64,000 nucleotides of DNA from Nostoc sp. C052. GTDB lineage: Bacteria; Cyanobacteriota; Cyanobacteriia; Cyanobacteriales; Nostocaceae. Under the pieces are notes generated by a model. That model was not told the DNA's origin, made no database searches, and saw only the letters and a program-made list of their open reading frames with translations. This document shows positions 49,997 through 59,199 of the stretch, one piece after another (position 1 is the first letter of the stretch; each line of letters begins with the position of its first letter). Where the stretch lies: NCBI RefSeq assembly GCF_013393905.1, contig NZ_CP040274.1, positions 248,001-312,000 on the forward strand, read 5' to 3'. The position numbers were made by a program, and so were the translations under genes.

Positions 49997-51715
49997 ATGG
50001 CGTATGCGATCGCTCGTTTAAAAAAATTAAAGCAGAAGGATATAGGGAGTAGCGCATCTCACACATCTCGTGAGAGGGAGACACCGAACGCTGATTTGTC
50101 GGTAGAGAATATTAGGTTTATAGGCAGCAGCGATCCCGAATCAAGGTTAGAAGATTTGGTGATGGCAAAGATAAATGAGGCTCCGCAACACAGGAAGATA
50201 AGGACTGACGGTGTTTACTGCGTCGAGATGTTACTGAGTGCATCGCCAAGTTACTTTCGTCCCTCTTGCCCAAATAAAGCAGGGTATTATGAGCAAAATA
50301 AATTAGATATTTGGCTAGAAGCGACGCAGCAATGGTTGTCTGAGGAATACGGTTCGCGGATAGTCAGGGCAGAATTACATTTAGATGAAGCCACGCCACA
50401 TATTCATGCTTACTTTGTGCCAGTGGATGACCGGGGTCAGCTACGGTGTAATCACTTTTTCAATGGGCGACAAAAAATCCAAGCATTTCAGGACTCGTAC
50501 TATGAAACGATGCGGCTGATTGGCTTGGAGAGGGGGTTGAAGGGTTCCAGAGCCAAACACGAGGATATAAAGGATTTTTACCGGATAGTAGAAACGGGAC
50601 GGAACCTGGAAGTATCAGAGTTGAATTTGGAGCAAATCAAAGCCAAAGCCGCAGATCGAGACAGGGCAGCCCGTCAACTTCAACAAATGGAAGCAACAGC
50701 TAGAGAACTGGCTCAAGCTAATGAACTGCTTCAACAACGCCTTGCCCAATTAGAGAAAGAGAAAGAAAAATATCGACAACAAACTCAGCAGTTGCGTGAC
50801 CTAGCCTTGGAGGATGTAGCTTGGGAGTTAGGTTTAGACGAAGAACCTAGTCAATCTAATAGGTGGGTAGGTCATGGCCACATCATTGATATAAATGGGG
50901 ATAAATTTCAGTCCGCCTCCCCAGGAGTAGAAAAGGGCAATGGGGCGATAGATTTAGTGATTCAGGTGAACAATTACAATTTGCGGCAGGGTTTGGCATG
51001 GCTCAATGACAGATTTGGACTTCAGGGGGCAGAACGAGCAGCGATCGCCGCAGTCAAGAAACAAACAGCAGATATTCTTCAAACCGAGCCAGCCCCCAAG
51101 TTTGTGCCACCAGTTGAGGATAAAAGCAAGTGGCTTGGAGTACATGACTACTTGATTCACTTGTGGGGATTGCCATCAAACTTTGTACACGGATTTCATC
51201 AATCAGGGCTGATTTACGCTGACAAGCAGCAAAATGCAGTGTTTGTAATGCGAGATTTAAACCATCAAGTTAAAGGGGCTTACCTTGAGGGGAGTAAATT
51301 GAAAGGCTTGGCAATTGGCAGCGATCGCAGCAAGAGTTGGTTTCATTTCCAGTTAGGTGAGCGAGGAACGACTAAGGTAGAAAAAGCGGTACTTTGTTCC
51401 TCTACGATTGATGCTTTCTCCTACGCAATGTTGGAATATTCCAAAACTGGGTCAATACCAAAACAGCGAACGCTCTACATAGCACTTGTTGACCCAAAAA
51501 CTACACCAGTAGAGCGATTAGAGCATATTCCTCAAATCAAAACGTCCTTTAACTCCGATGAATTTGGAGAAGCCACCGCACTAGCTGTTAAGAAATTACT
51601 GCCCCAGGCTAGACGATCAAGACCCAAAACACTCTCTTGGAATCAGGATCTGCTGCTTTCACAGTCACCGCAACAACAACAGCAGCGTAAGTCAGAGGCG
51701 GATCTAAGCCTTTAG
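49997..51715 (+). CDS. MobV-family relaxase with primase-like C-terminal region
   Basis: A 572-residue relaxase that nicks oriT. The MobV motifs are visible: N-terminal YAIARLKKLKQKDIGSSASH (motif I), and HLDEATPHIHAYFVPVDDRG with His128, Asp130/Glu131, His135 and His137 (motif III HxDExxPHxH). A coiled coil follows at about 205-260. The C-terminal half (about 300-560) has GNGAIDLVIQVNNYNLRQGL, WLNDRFG and KAVLCSSTIDAFSYAML, resembling the CHC2/DUF3991-Toprim-like region of DnaG-type primases. Relaxase-primase fusions prime the transferred strand. Start ATG 49997 with GAGGAATGG upstream. Confidence 0.8.
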   Translation: MAYAIARLKKLKQKDIGSSASHTSRERETPNADLSVENIRFIGSSDPESRLEDLVMAKINEAPQHRKIRTDGVYCVEMLLSASPSYFRPSCPNKAGYYEQNKLDIWLEATQQWLSEEYGSRIVRAELHLDEATPHIHAYFVPVDDRGQLRCNHFFNGRQKIQAFQDSYYETMRLIGLERGLKGSRAKHEDIKDFYRIVETGRNLEVSELNLEQIKAKAADRDRAARQLQQMEATARELAQANELLQQRLAQLEKEKEKYRQQTQQLRDLALEDVAWELGLDEEPSQSNRWVGHGHIIDINGDKFQSASPGVEKGNGAIDLVIQVNNYNLRQGLAWLNDRFGLQGAERAAIAAVKKQTADILQTEPAPKFVPPVEDKSKWLGVHDYLIHLWGLPSNFVHGFHQSGLIYADKQQNAVFVMRDLNHQVKGAYLEGSKLKGLAIGSDRSKSWFHFQLGERGTTKVEKAVLCSSTIDAFSYAMLEYSKTGSIPKQRTLYIALVDPKTTPVERLEHIPQIKTSFNSDEFGEATALAVKKLLPQARRSRPKTLSWNQDLLLSQSPQQQQQRKSEADLSL

Positions 51716-51851
51716 TGGCGAGTGCTGCTTGAGTGCGAATGAAAGGCTAGAAATAGGAAACGCGCTTTATGAAAACAATGGACAGAAGTACGAGAAAATT
51801 GGGTACTTCAGGCTGTGAGTAAAAAGTGAGTCAGCCTTTATTATCAGTTTG

Positions 51852-53618
51852 ATGCTCAATAATTTACCCATGAGTTCACAACTGATAGAAAGAATATTTT
51901 CTCTTTACGAACAAAACAATCCTTTAATAGCAGTGGAATCTCCATTGCAAGAGAGGATAAGCTTACTCAAAAAACTAACTCAAAAATGCATTAATAGTGG
52001 TATCAATTGTTATATTTGGATGCTGGAAGATGACAATTTATACCAGTTAAAAATAAGTAATCGTGAATTGGCATTTTCAGAAATTAAAGAATACAACAGA
52101 ATCGCTTTCAAAGTTGTACGCGAAGATTCCTTTGAGATTTTGCGGTTTTGGAAGACAACCCAGTTACAAGGGATTTTGATCCTGGAAGGGATATACCCGT
52201 GGCTTGGACAAGGAGCGACGGATGCAGATTCCTTCCTGACAGCAGAATGGATTAAGTCAGCACTGATTAACATTAAGCTTTACAACCATAACTCCAGTAA
52301 AACAGCTTTGTTGCTGGGGTCAAACGCAAGCCTCAAGTCAGATATAGCTGGTCTAATACCGACAATTACCCAAGAGTTACCCACAGTTGAGGAAATTAGC
52401 GATTATCTGCCACAAATATTACCCGGCTCAATTACACTAGTCCAAATCAATGAAATAGCGAATACTTGTGTAGGGATGTATTTGGCAGATATTGAAATAG
52501 GGGTAAAAACTGCCCTAGCAATTGACAAAGCCCCTTTGGGGCAGGGTGTGGGGTGTGGGGTGTGGGGTGTAGAGAAAGCTCCAACAACCATCTTCGTACA
52601 AGCCCCGTCTTCACTACACCCAACACCCTACCCCCAACACCCTATTTTTGACAGCAGTGAATTAGTCAAAAAAGTTTCTGCTTATAAAATTGAGTTGCTC
52701 AAACGAGTTTACAATGTGGAATTTCTGCAACCAATGACAATTCCTGTCGGGGGACTGGAGTTAATGCAGTCAGCATTTAAGGGATACAGGCGACTCCTGA
52801 CACCGTTAGCGAAGTCTTACAACTTGCGCCTACCAAAAGGTGTTTTATTGATTGGCCCACCCGGAACAGGTAAATCTCACTCGGCTAAGGCTTGTTCTCA
52901 AATACTGGAATTACCCTTGGTAATCGTGGAGTGGGGTCATTTCCGCAGTTATGGAAATATGGCGGAATACAAACTCAAAAAGTTATTGGCACTGGTAGAC
53001 CGAATTAACCGTATAATTTTTTACCTCGATGACTTTGACAAGGGATTTGCCGGAGATGATGATTTATCACGAAGATTAGCAGGGATGTTACTCACTTGGA
53101 TGCAGGAAAGAACAAGTGATGTATTAATAATTGCTTCTGCCAATAATATCCAATGGCTACCACCAGAGTTAACCAGAAGTGGACGGTTTGATCAGATATT
53201 CAAAATCGACTTACCAAACAACGGCGAAAGACATTCTATATTTAAGATTCACCTAGCAAGATTTGACAAGCGCTTTAGTCATGGTGGAGATGCCTTTACC
53301 CCAGAAGAATGGCAAAGATTATTGAAGGTAACACATCGCTGTGTCGGTGCAGAAATTCAGGCAATCGTCGAAAGGGCAGCATTCTCAATATTTTGTCAAT
53401 CCTTTGATGAAGAAACTCCAGCACTAGAGGATTTGCCGCCATTACAAATTACCCTAACTGCACTATTAGAATCAAGAAAAAGCGTAAATCCTCTGGCAAT
53501 ACGTGAAGCCGACCGAATAGAAAGTATGCGTAATAAGGCAGATTTGCAAGGACTACCATCTAGTCCGGTGGATTCATCAATATATAGTCTGGGCGATATC
53601 GATATTTTTGGTAGTTAA
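51852..53618 (+). CDS. AAA+ ATPase (classic AAA clade) with a 42-codon in-frame repeat
   Basis: A 588-residue ATPase. Walker A is GPPGTGKSHSAKA and Walker B IIFYLDDFDKGFA, with a sensor-1-like IIASANNIQWLPPEL and an arginine-finger/SRH region RSGRFDQIFKIDLP. The N-terminal about 220 residues are a substrate domain of unknown type (LYEQNNPLIAVESPLQERIS). Residues about 226-267 are a Pro/Gly-rich insertion from the GC-rich repeat (52527-52652) between the N-domain and the AAA module; removing it leaves a continuous ALAIDSSELVKK frame. It lies 136 bp after the relaxase, so it may be part of the transfer module. The ATG at 51852 is chosen over the TTG at 51849. Confidence 0.75.
   Translation: MLNNLPMSSQLIERIFSLYEQNNPLIAVESPLQERISLLKKLTQKCINSGINCYIWMLEDDNLYQLKISNRELAFSEIKEYNRIAFKVVREDSFEILRFWKTTQLQGILILEGIYPWLGQGATDADSFLTAEWIKSALINIKLYNHNSSKTALLLGSNASLKSDIAGLIPTITQELPTVEEISDYLPQILPGSITLVQINEIANTCVGMYLADIEIGVKTALAIDKAPLGQGVGCGVWGVEKAPTTIFVQAPSSLHPTPYPQHPIFDSSELVKKVSAYKIELLKRVYNVEFLQPMTIPVGGLELMQSAFKGYRRLLTPLAKSYNLRLPKGVLLIGPPGTGKSHSAKACSQILELPLVIVEWGHFRSYGNMAEYKLKKLLALVDRINRIIFYLDDFDKGFAGDDDLSRRLAGMLLTWMQERTSDVLIIASANNIQWLPPELTRSGRFDQIFKIDLPNNGERHSIFKIHLARFDKRFSHGGDAFTPEEWQRLLKVTHRCVGAEIQAIVERAAFSIFCQSFDEETPALEDLPPLQITLTALLESRKSVNPLAIREADRIESMRNKADLQGLPSSPVDSSIYSLGDIDIFGS
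52527..52652. repeat. 126-bp GC-rich inverted repeat, in frame inside the AAA+ gene
   Basis: G-rich arm GGGGTGTGGGGTGTAGAG and C-rich arm CTACACCCAACACCCTACCC with GAC flanks at 52524-52526 and 52650-52652. The length is a multiple of three and there is no stop, so 42 residues (AKAP-type Gly/Pro-rich, LGQGVGCGVWGVEKAPTTIF) are added without interrupting the ORF. It belongs to the same class as 46051-46227 by its GGGTGTAGGG motif and GAC target. Confidence 0.75.
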
Positions 53619-53622
53619 TTTT

Positions 53623-54138
53623 ATGCAAATACCGAAATCTCAGTCAAAAATCGATTGGTATGCTGCTGGCTTTAAGCTGCTAAACATCGCTGGGCCAATT
53701 GCTGGGGTGTCAGTAATCTTGTTCACAGCAGTAATATCTTATATCGAAACTCGTCCCCAAAAATTGCCTATTCAGTATAAGCTTATTCACAATAACCAGA
53801 CCTTTTATTTAGAAGCGGCAAATAAAACACAAGAACTTGAGATTGGACTCAAGTGGAGAAATAATCTAGAGAGCGATCGCGGAATGTTGTTTAACTTGGG
53901 TCGAGAGTATAAGCGTGTACCCTTTTGGATGCACCAAGTCAAAGTGCCGTTGGACATTATATACCTTAAAAATAATCTGGTGACAACAATAATTCGCAAT
54001 GCACCCCCATGCATGAAAAATCCTTGTCCAATCTATTACGGTGTTGCTGCGACACAGGTTTTAGAACTAAAAGCAGGTGCTAGTAATATTCAACTTGGGC
54101 AGAAATTAGTAATAGAGCCTATACCTAAGAAATTGTAA
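53623..54138 (+). CDS. DUF192 family protein
   Basis: A 171-residue membrane-anchored protein. An N-terminal transmembrane helix (AGPIAGVSVILFTAVISYI, about residues 22-40) is followed by a DUF192 domain: RGMLFNLGREYKRVPFWMHQ, VKVPLDIIYLKNNLVTTIIR, NAPPCMKNPCPIYYGVAATQ and VLELKAGASNIQLGQKLVIE. The WM(x)PLDIIF and NAPPC...CP blocks are diagnostic. Function of DUF192 is unknown. The ATG at 53623 is chosen over the upstream TTG at 53608. It closely follows the AAA+ gene. Confidence 0.85.
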   Translation: MQIPKSQSKIDWYAAGFKLLNIAGPIAGVSVILFTAVISYIETRPQKLPIQYKLIHNNQTFYLEAANKTQELEIGLKWRNNLESDRGMLFNLGREYKRVPFWMHQVKVPLDIIYLKNNLVTTIIRNAPPCMKNPCPIYYGVAATQVLELKAGASNIQLGQKLVIEPIPKKL

Positions 54139-54231
54139 CAAATATTCTCTGTAGCCAAAAGAACTAGTTTTTTTTGTACTAGAGTCTGTAGGAGTTTGAA
54201 AGTGAGTTGTGAATAATGTGGATAAGATTTC

Positions 54232-54846
54232 ATGAACTCGCAAATTATGCAAATGTCAGACTACGAGAATTCTAATACAACTAGCTTTGAGGCAAGACCA
54301 ACAGCAGCCTTACCATCAAGAAAAAATATTGTGATTTCAGGTAGCACAATTGGGCTGATGGGAGTAACGGGAGCATTAATGATTCTGGAGATGTCAGTCC
54401 ACAACATAATGCTTGGAGGATTGATGATTGCAGGAGCAATAGCAGTTGCAATTCCAAAACAAACACAGGCATTGCTAACAAATTTTGAAAAACTACAACG
54501 GAAATGGGGGGTGAATTTATATGCAATATTGTTTGCATTTCTGTCGTTAATATTTCTTTTGGATTTTGCTTCTTCGCCAGCCGAAGCCCAGTTTTTTAAC
54601 AATGCTCAAACCTGGATGAATGGTGCTTTCGGCAATGCTGGAAACGGGCAAACACAAGCAGTTATAGTATTGTTCTTCAACGTATTGAGAGGTCTATTCC
54701 TACTCTATGTAGGTATCAGTTTGGTAAGAATTGTTCAAGCAGCCCGGAATGATGAAGATTGGCAGACATTAGCCAGAACTCCATTAATTATAGTACTTTC
54801 AGTCTTTGTGGGAGACTTAGTTACTGGTTTAATTACTGGAGCTTGA
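54232..54846 (+). CDS. Pilin-like membrane protein of the transfer system (VirB2/TrbC-like)
   Basis: A 204-residue protein. After a long cytoplasmic/TM N-terminus there is LLDFASSPAEAQFFNNAQTW, where AEA/Q is a typical signal-peptidase site, followed by a short peptide and two hydrophobic helices (AVIVLFFNVLRGLFLLYVGI, PLIIVLSVFVGDLVTGLI). The mature part of about 90 residues with two TM helices is the architecture of T4SS pilins (VirB2, TrbC), and position ahead of VirB3/VirB4-like genes matches the virB order. Assignment by topology and synteny. Confidence 0.55.
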   Translation: MNSQIMQMSDYENSNTTSFEARPTAALPSRKNIVISGSTIGLMGVTGALMILEMSVHNIMLGGLMIAGAIAVAIPKQTQALLTNFEKLQRKWGVNLYAILFAFLSLIFLLDFASSPAEAQFFNNAQTWMNGAFGNAGNGQTQAVIVLFFNVLRGLFLLYVGISLVRIVQAARNDEDWQTLARTPLIIVLSVFVGDLVTGLITGA

Positions 54847-54849
54847 AGA

Positions 54850-54976
54850 AGAATTCAGAAGCCAGGATTCAGGAGTCAGAACCACTCTTTATAGGGATGT
54901 AAAAATACCGTTTATTCCTCTGCCACTCCTACAGAATTCATACCTGTTTTCTGACTCCTGACTCCTGAATCCTGTT
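54850..54976. repeat. Inverted repeat related to 511-644
   Basis: CAGGATTCAGGAGTCAGAA (from 54863) and TTCTGACTCCTGACTCCTGA to about 54974 are opposing arms; the same motif family occurs at 511-644. It lies between the pilin-like and VirB3-like genes. A second, perfect hairpin, GCATTTCTTGAAT...ATTCAAGAAATGC, follows at about 55013-55052. Confidence 0.5.
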
Positions 54977-55080
54977 TTCATAACTGTTAAAAACAACACC
55001 ACTTTAGTCGCAGCATTTCTTGAATGAGAAAAAGTGCCCTGATTCAAGAAATGCTTCATATTAACAAGCAATCAAAAAAG

Positions 55081-55386
55081 ATGAGAGATGAAAATAAATT
55101 TAGAAGTGTAAATAGAATCTTGGGAGATAGACCCCGATTAGGCCCATTTCCCGCCGATCAGATTTTCCCTTGGTCAGTTATAGCAATATTAAATGTATTC
55201 GTTTTCAACTATATATTGAAAACAAGTTGGTTAGGCACAGGATTAAGCATCGCTTGGGGATGGGCTACATGGTGGTTACTGTCATCAAATCAAGAATTTT
55301 TTGGCAAGTTTGTGGCAGTGCCTCGGATTACCAGAGGATACAAGCGGAATAACTATAAAACTTATGGTCACAAAGCAGACAGATAA
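55081..55386 (+). CDS. VirB3-like transfer protein
   Basis: A 101-residue protein from ATG 55081 (MRDENKFRSVNRILGDRPRL) with two transmembrane helices (PWSVIAILNVFVFNYILKT and GLSIAWGWATWWLLS) and a basic C-terminus. Small two-helix proteins directly before VirB4 are VirB3/TraL-like. The earlier ATG at 55024 lies within a hairpin of inverted repeats, so I prefer 55081. The end overlaps the VirB4-like gene by 23 bp. Confidence 0.6.
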   Translation: MRDENKFRSVNRILGDRPRLGPFPADQIFPWSVIAILNVFVFNYILKTSWLGTGLSIAWGWATWWLLSSNQEFFGKFVAVPRITRGYKRNNYKTYGHKADR

Positions 55387-58219
55387 GATCAAGAAACAAA
55401 GATTAGAAACCGAGCAAGTTAATGTAGTAAAAACCCTTACTCCCTTTGAAGACATTATCCATTTAGCTGGGGTTTGCGATGTCGCTTTGGGAGGGAGAAA
55501 AGGCATAGGAGCATTAATTCTCAAAAATGGGGAATCAATTCAAATTAAATTCTGTTTTGATTGTGTAGGAATTCATTCTAACTTAGCCTCTGAGCAAATT
55601 CTTCCAATCTTTGAGAGCATAGAGGCAGGTTTAAAAGAGATCCCATCAGGAGAGTCATTAACTATACATTTGGGTTCCTTTACAGACGATTATTCGAGGC
55701 AATCAGAATTAGAGCAGATCGAAATCAATTGTGATATTGAGCAATTGAAATTACTAATTAGGAGTGAAAGGTTACGAATCAAAGAATTAACCAAATCTGG
55801 AGTCAGGAAGAACAAGTTTTTAAGATTATGGTGTACTTATACAGCGTTGTCGGAGTCAGAGAGCAGCCAAGACATTGTAGAATCGGCAATCAGAAAGTTA
55901 GAGAAAGTTTGGTTTAAATTTACCGGAGAAATTCACGCTTTTAACAATAGCAGGATTGAAAATATTCTCAAGAATTCATTTAGCGATGGCTTTTTGCAGT
56001 GGGAATCGTTGCTGAGTAACAAAATGAAACTAGGGATTAGAGTTTTGAGTGCTGAAGATATTTGGAAAGTCTTATGGCATCAATTTAATCTGACATCACC
56101 AACAGCAATTCCTAATCCCTTAGTGATTAGTCAAACTCAAGGATTAGTAGAAACTCAAACAAGTGATTTTCACATTCGACATCATCTGTTGGAAAATGAA
56201 GAATCAGTTCCATTCTTAGATCGGCAATGGGTAAAGATTCAAGATAAATATATTGGGGTGATGAACTTTAGCCAAAAGCCGGGTGGCTGGATAGATGAAC
56301 GCTCTCAATTACGATACCTTTGGGAATTAATTTCCAAAGAAAGTATCTCAGATACAGAAATTATCTGTCAAATTACTAAAGCTAATCAGGCAATTACCAA
56401 AACTAATTTACAACGCCTTACTAAACAGTCAATTACATCGACTGCCTTATCAACAAGTAAAGGAAACATCGATGTCAAAGCCGGAATAAATATTGAAGAA
56501 TCTGTAGAGGCGCAACGAACCATTTATAAAGGAAGCGTTGTCGTTTATACCGGAGTAGCTTTTCTTGTCCATAGAAAATCAACAAGAGAACTCAATGAGG
56601 CTTGCAAATACTTAGCTTCCTACTTTTTAAGACCAGCAGCAGTAGATCGAGAAAAAGAATACGCCTGGAAGACATGGTTGCAATGTTGTCCATTTGTTTG
56701 GGAGCCACTCCTGGCAAAACCTTTTAACCGCAGATTACCTTATTTCAGTTCCGAAGCACCAGGGTTGATGCCTTTGATTCGTACAGCTACAGGAGATCAG
56801 ACTGGCTTTGAGTTGATTGCCGAAGAGGGGGGTACGCCAGTACACCTGGATTTGTACAAACAACATAAAAATATAGCAGTTTTTGGTGCAACTCGTTCCG
56901 GGAAATCAGTACTGGTGGCAGGAATTTTAACACCTGCACTTGCCCAAGATATACCAGTAGTAGCATTAGATTACCCCAAACCAGACGGGACATCGACATT
57001 TAGTGATTACACCAATTTACTAGGTCAGGATGGTGCATACTTTGATATTTCCAAAGAGTCAAATAATTTGTTTGAACTACCTAATTTGAGGGGGATGGAT
57101 CAAGAAACCATTAATGAAAGATTGAATGATTTTAAAGAGTTCTTGAAATCAGTCTTAATGACAATGGTGATTGGAACTAGCATGATTGGCGTTAGCCCTT
57201 CCATGATTACTAATATTGAATCTATCATTGCCCTAGCCTTGAAAACGTTTTTTAATGATGATGAAATCAAAGTCCGGTATAAGTTGGCATTAGCCGCAGG
57301 AGTTGGCACTAAAGCTTGGCTGGATACTCCCACATTACAAGATTTTTTGAATTATTGTTCGCCAGCATTTCTCAAGATAGATTCTATAGCCAGCAATAGC
57401 CAGGAAATTTTATCAGCCTTGGAGCAAATCAGGTTGAGATTAAAGTACTGGCTCTCAACCAGAGTTGGAGAATCAATTAGTCGTCCCTCAACTTTCCGAA
57501 CTGATGCTAAGTTGCTAGTATTTGCACTGCGAAATTTATCAAGTGAGGCAGATGCAGCTATTTTAGCTTTATCAGCTTATGCCGCAGCCCTAAGACGTGC
57601 TTTGTCTTCTAAAGCCAGTATCTTTTTCTTGGATGAAGCGCCGATTCTATTCCAATTCGAGGCGATCGCCGAGTTAATTGGGCGGTTGTGTGCCAATGGC
57701 GCAAAAGCAGGGATACGAGTAATTCTCTCGGCTCAAGAACCAGAGAGTATTTACCAAAGCAAAGCCGCAGCAAAAATCTTCGCCAATATTACAACCCGAT
57801 TGATCGGGAGAATTCAGTCTTCGGCAGTAGATCCCTTTGTTGCTAGATTTAAATATCCTTATGAAATCATTCAAAACAATAGTACAGAGGCTTTCTACCC
57901 AACAAAATCTGGGATTTACTCACAGTGGTTATTAGATGATTTAGGTAAACTTACATTCTGTCGTTATTATCCAGCCTATTGTTTATTGGCCGCAGTCGCT
58001 AATAATCCTTCGGAGCAAGAATTACGAACTTTATTCCTGAAAGAATATCAAGATAGCCCAATACTCGGACTGGTGAAGTTTTCCGAAGATTACATCAAAA
58101 TGATTCGAGGAGAGCCATTATCATCATCAGCCCAAGAATTACTCAGGAGTTTAACTCTTAAAACTTTAGTAGTGAAAAAAGGTGGAGCATTGCAGCATGA
58201 ACAAACTCAAAAGATTTAG
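55364..58219 (+). CDS. VirB4/TraC-like conjugation ATPase
   Basis: A 951-residue cytoplasmic ATPase that powers pilus assembly and transfer. Walker A GATRSGKSVLVAGIL (about residue 530) and Walker B SIFFLDEAPILFQFEAIAEL (about residue 765) are present, and the RecA-like C-terminal domain has RVILSAQEPESIYQSKAAAK and FANITTRLIG. Length and layout match VirB4/TraC. The start ATG at 55364 overlaps the VirB3-like gene; the end overlaps the next gene, showing tight coupling. Confidence 0.85.
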   Translation: MVTKQTDKIKKQRLETEQVNVVKTLTPFEDIIHLAGVCDVALGGRKGIGALILKNGESIQIKFCFDCVGIHSNLASEQILPIFESIEAGLKEIPSGESLTIHLGSFTDDYSRQSELEQIEINCDIEQLKLLIRSERLRIKELTKSGVRKNKFLRLWCTYTALSESESSQDIVESAIRKLEKVWFKFTGEIHAFNNSRIENILKNSFSDGFLQWESLLSNKMKLGIRVLSAEDIWKVLWHQFNLTSPTAIPNPLVISQTQGLVETQTSDFHIRHHLLENEESVPFLDRQWVKIQDKYIGVMNFSQKPGGWIDERSQLRYLWELISKESISDTEIICQITKANQAITKTNLQRLTKQSITSTALSTSKGNIDVKAGINIEESVEAQRTIYKGSVVVYTGVAFLVHRKSTRELNEACKYLASYFLRPAAVDREKEYAWKTWLQCCPFVWEPLLAKPFNRRLPYFSSEAPGLMPLIRTATGDQTGFELIAEEGGTPVHLDLYKQHKNIAVFGATRSGKSVLVAGILTPALAQDIPVVALDYPKPDGTSTFSDYTNLLGQDGAYFDISKESNNLFELPNLRGMDQETINERLNDFKEFLKSVLMTMVIGTSMIGVSPSMITNIESIIALALKTFFNDDEIKVRYKLALAAGVGTKAWLDTPTLQDFLNYCSPAFLKIDSIASNSQEILSALEQIRLRLKYWLSTRVGESISRPSTFRTDAKLLVFALRNLSSEADAAILALSAYAAALRRALSSKASIFFLDEAPILFQFEAIAELIGRLCANGAKAGIRVILSAQEPESIYQSKAAAKIFANITTRLIGRIQSSAVDPFVARFKYPYEIIQNNSTEAFYPTKSGIYSQWLLDDLGKLTFCRYYPAYCLLAAVANNPSEQELRTLFLKEYQDSPILGLVKFSEDYIKMIRGEPLSSSAQELLRSLTLKTLVVKKGGALQHEQTQKI

Positions 58220-58919
58220 TTTAACCGTGTTTATATCTAGCGGAGTTGCAAGCCTATTAATCACTGCACCAAGTTATGGGCTATCACTAAATCTAGATAG
58301 TTTCCTGGCTTCAATTAAGAGCCAAATTGAGGGGGAAATGAGCCAAATTAGAAGTATAGCTTCAGATAAAATTAATACTTTGTGGGCAGCAGCCCAAGAG
58401 GATGCTAATTCTGCAATTAATAGTGCTACTGGTGTGATGGGTGCGCCAGATCCAGTTGAAAGTGGTCAGCGTCTGAAAGTAGCACTAGCCTCGGACTCTG
58501 ACTGGGCATTAGCTTCAATACAAGCACAAGACTTACAGCGAGAAATTACCAAAGCCTCAGTATCTGGTGTATTAGGGCAACAAGGTCAGCAAGATACTTC
58601 TAACAAAATTGATCAAACTGCACAAACGGCTCAAGATGCATCAGACCTGGGACAGCAAGCGCAAGAGATGAATGCCTCACAGAATATTTTAAAGGTAATG
58701 GCAGCCCAAAATGCACAGATAGTTTCGATGCTGGCACAACAGCGTACTGATTCTTTGCAATCACGCTCTGATACAGCACAGTCTAATATGATGCTGACAC
58801 AGATTGCAGAACAATTAGCAGCAAATCGCCAAAAAGAAGACATTCAACAAGAAGGATTAATTTCTCTCAATCTCGAAGTTGCTGCTATGTCTGTACTCGA
58901 TCCTACTTACTCACCCTGA
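58197..58919 (+). CDS. Exported protein of the transfer operon (VirB5/TrbJ-like)
   Basis: A 240-residue protein with a signal peptide (LKRFSLTVFISSGVASLLIT, cleavage near APSYG). The mature protein is largely helical and Gln/Ala/Ser-rich (SKIDQTAQTAQDASDLGQQA, MAAQNAQIVSMLAQQRTDSL) with a long coiled coil, as in VirB5/TrbJ family pilus-tip proteins. The ATG at 58197 overlaps the VirB4-like gene by 23 bp. Family is inferred from size, export and position. Confidence 0.55.
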   Translation: MNKLKRFSLTVFISSGVASLLITAPSYGLSLNLDSFLASIKSQIEGEMSQIRSIASDKINTLWAAAQEDANSAINSATGVMGAPDPVESGQRLKVALASDSDWALASIQAQDLQREITKASVSGVLGQQGQQDTSNKIDQTAQTAQDASDLGQQAQEMNASQNILKVMAAQNAQIVSMLAQQRTDSLQSRSDTAQSNMMLTQIAEQLAANRQKEDIQQEGLISLNLEVAAMSVLDPTYSP

Positions 58920-58926
58920 AGAAAGT

Positions 58927-59160
58927 GTGTTTGCAATTCGCAATGGGCTTCGCCCCACTACGCTAACACAATTCGCAATTGTGTCTGAATGCAATTGAAT
59001 AATTGATTCATTCGGGATGTCAGACCATAATTTCAATTATGAAAGAAAACAAAATACATAGTATCAATATTCAACCCACAATTTTAGCTATGGGGTAATA
59101 ATTGCGAATTGCGAATTGCGTTAGGGTAGCGGGGCGAAGCCCATTGCAAATTGTGAACAC
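58927..59160. repeat. Inverted-repeat element with 54-bp arms
   Basis: The left arm (58927-58980) and right arm (59107-59160) are reverse complements with few mismatches: GTGTTTGCAATTCGCAATGG facing AAGCCCATTGCAAATTGTGA and the shared GCGAAGCCCATTGC core, enclosing about 125 bp. It fills the gap between the VirB5- and VirB6-like genes and looks like a MITE. Confidence 0.7.
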
Positions 59161-59199
59161 ACTCCCTTAGACCTCTTATGCAAAGGAAAGGATTCTTAT

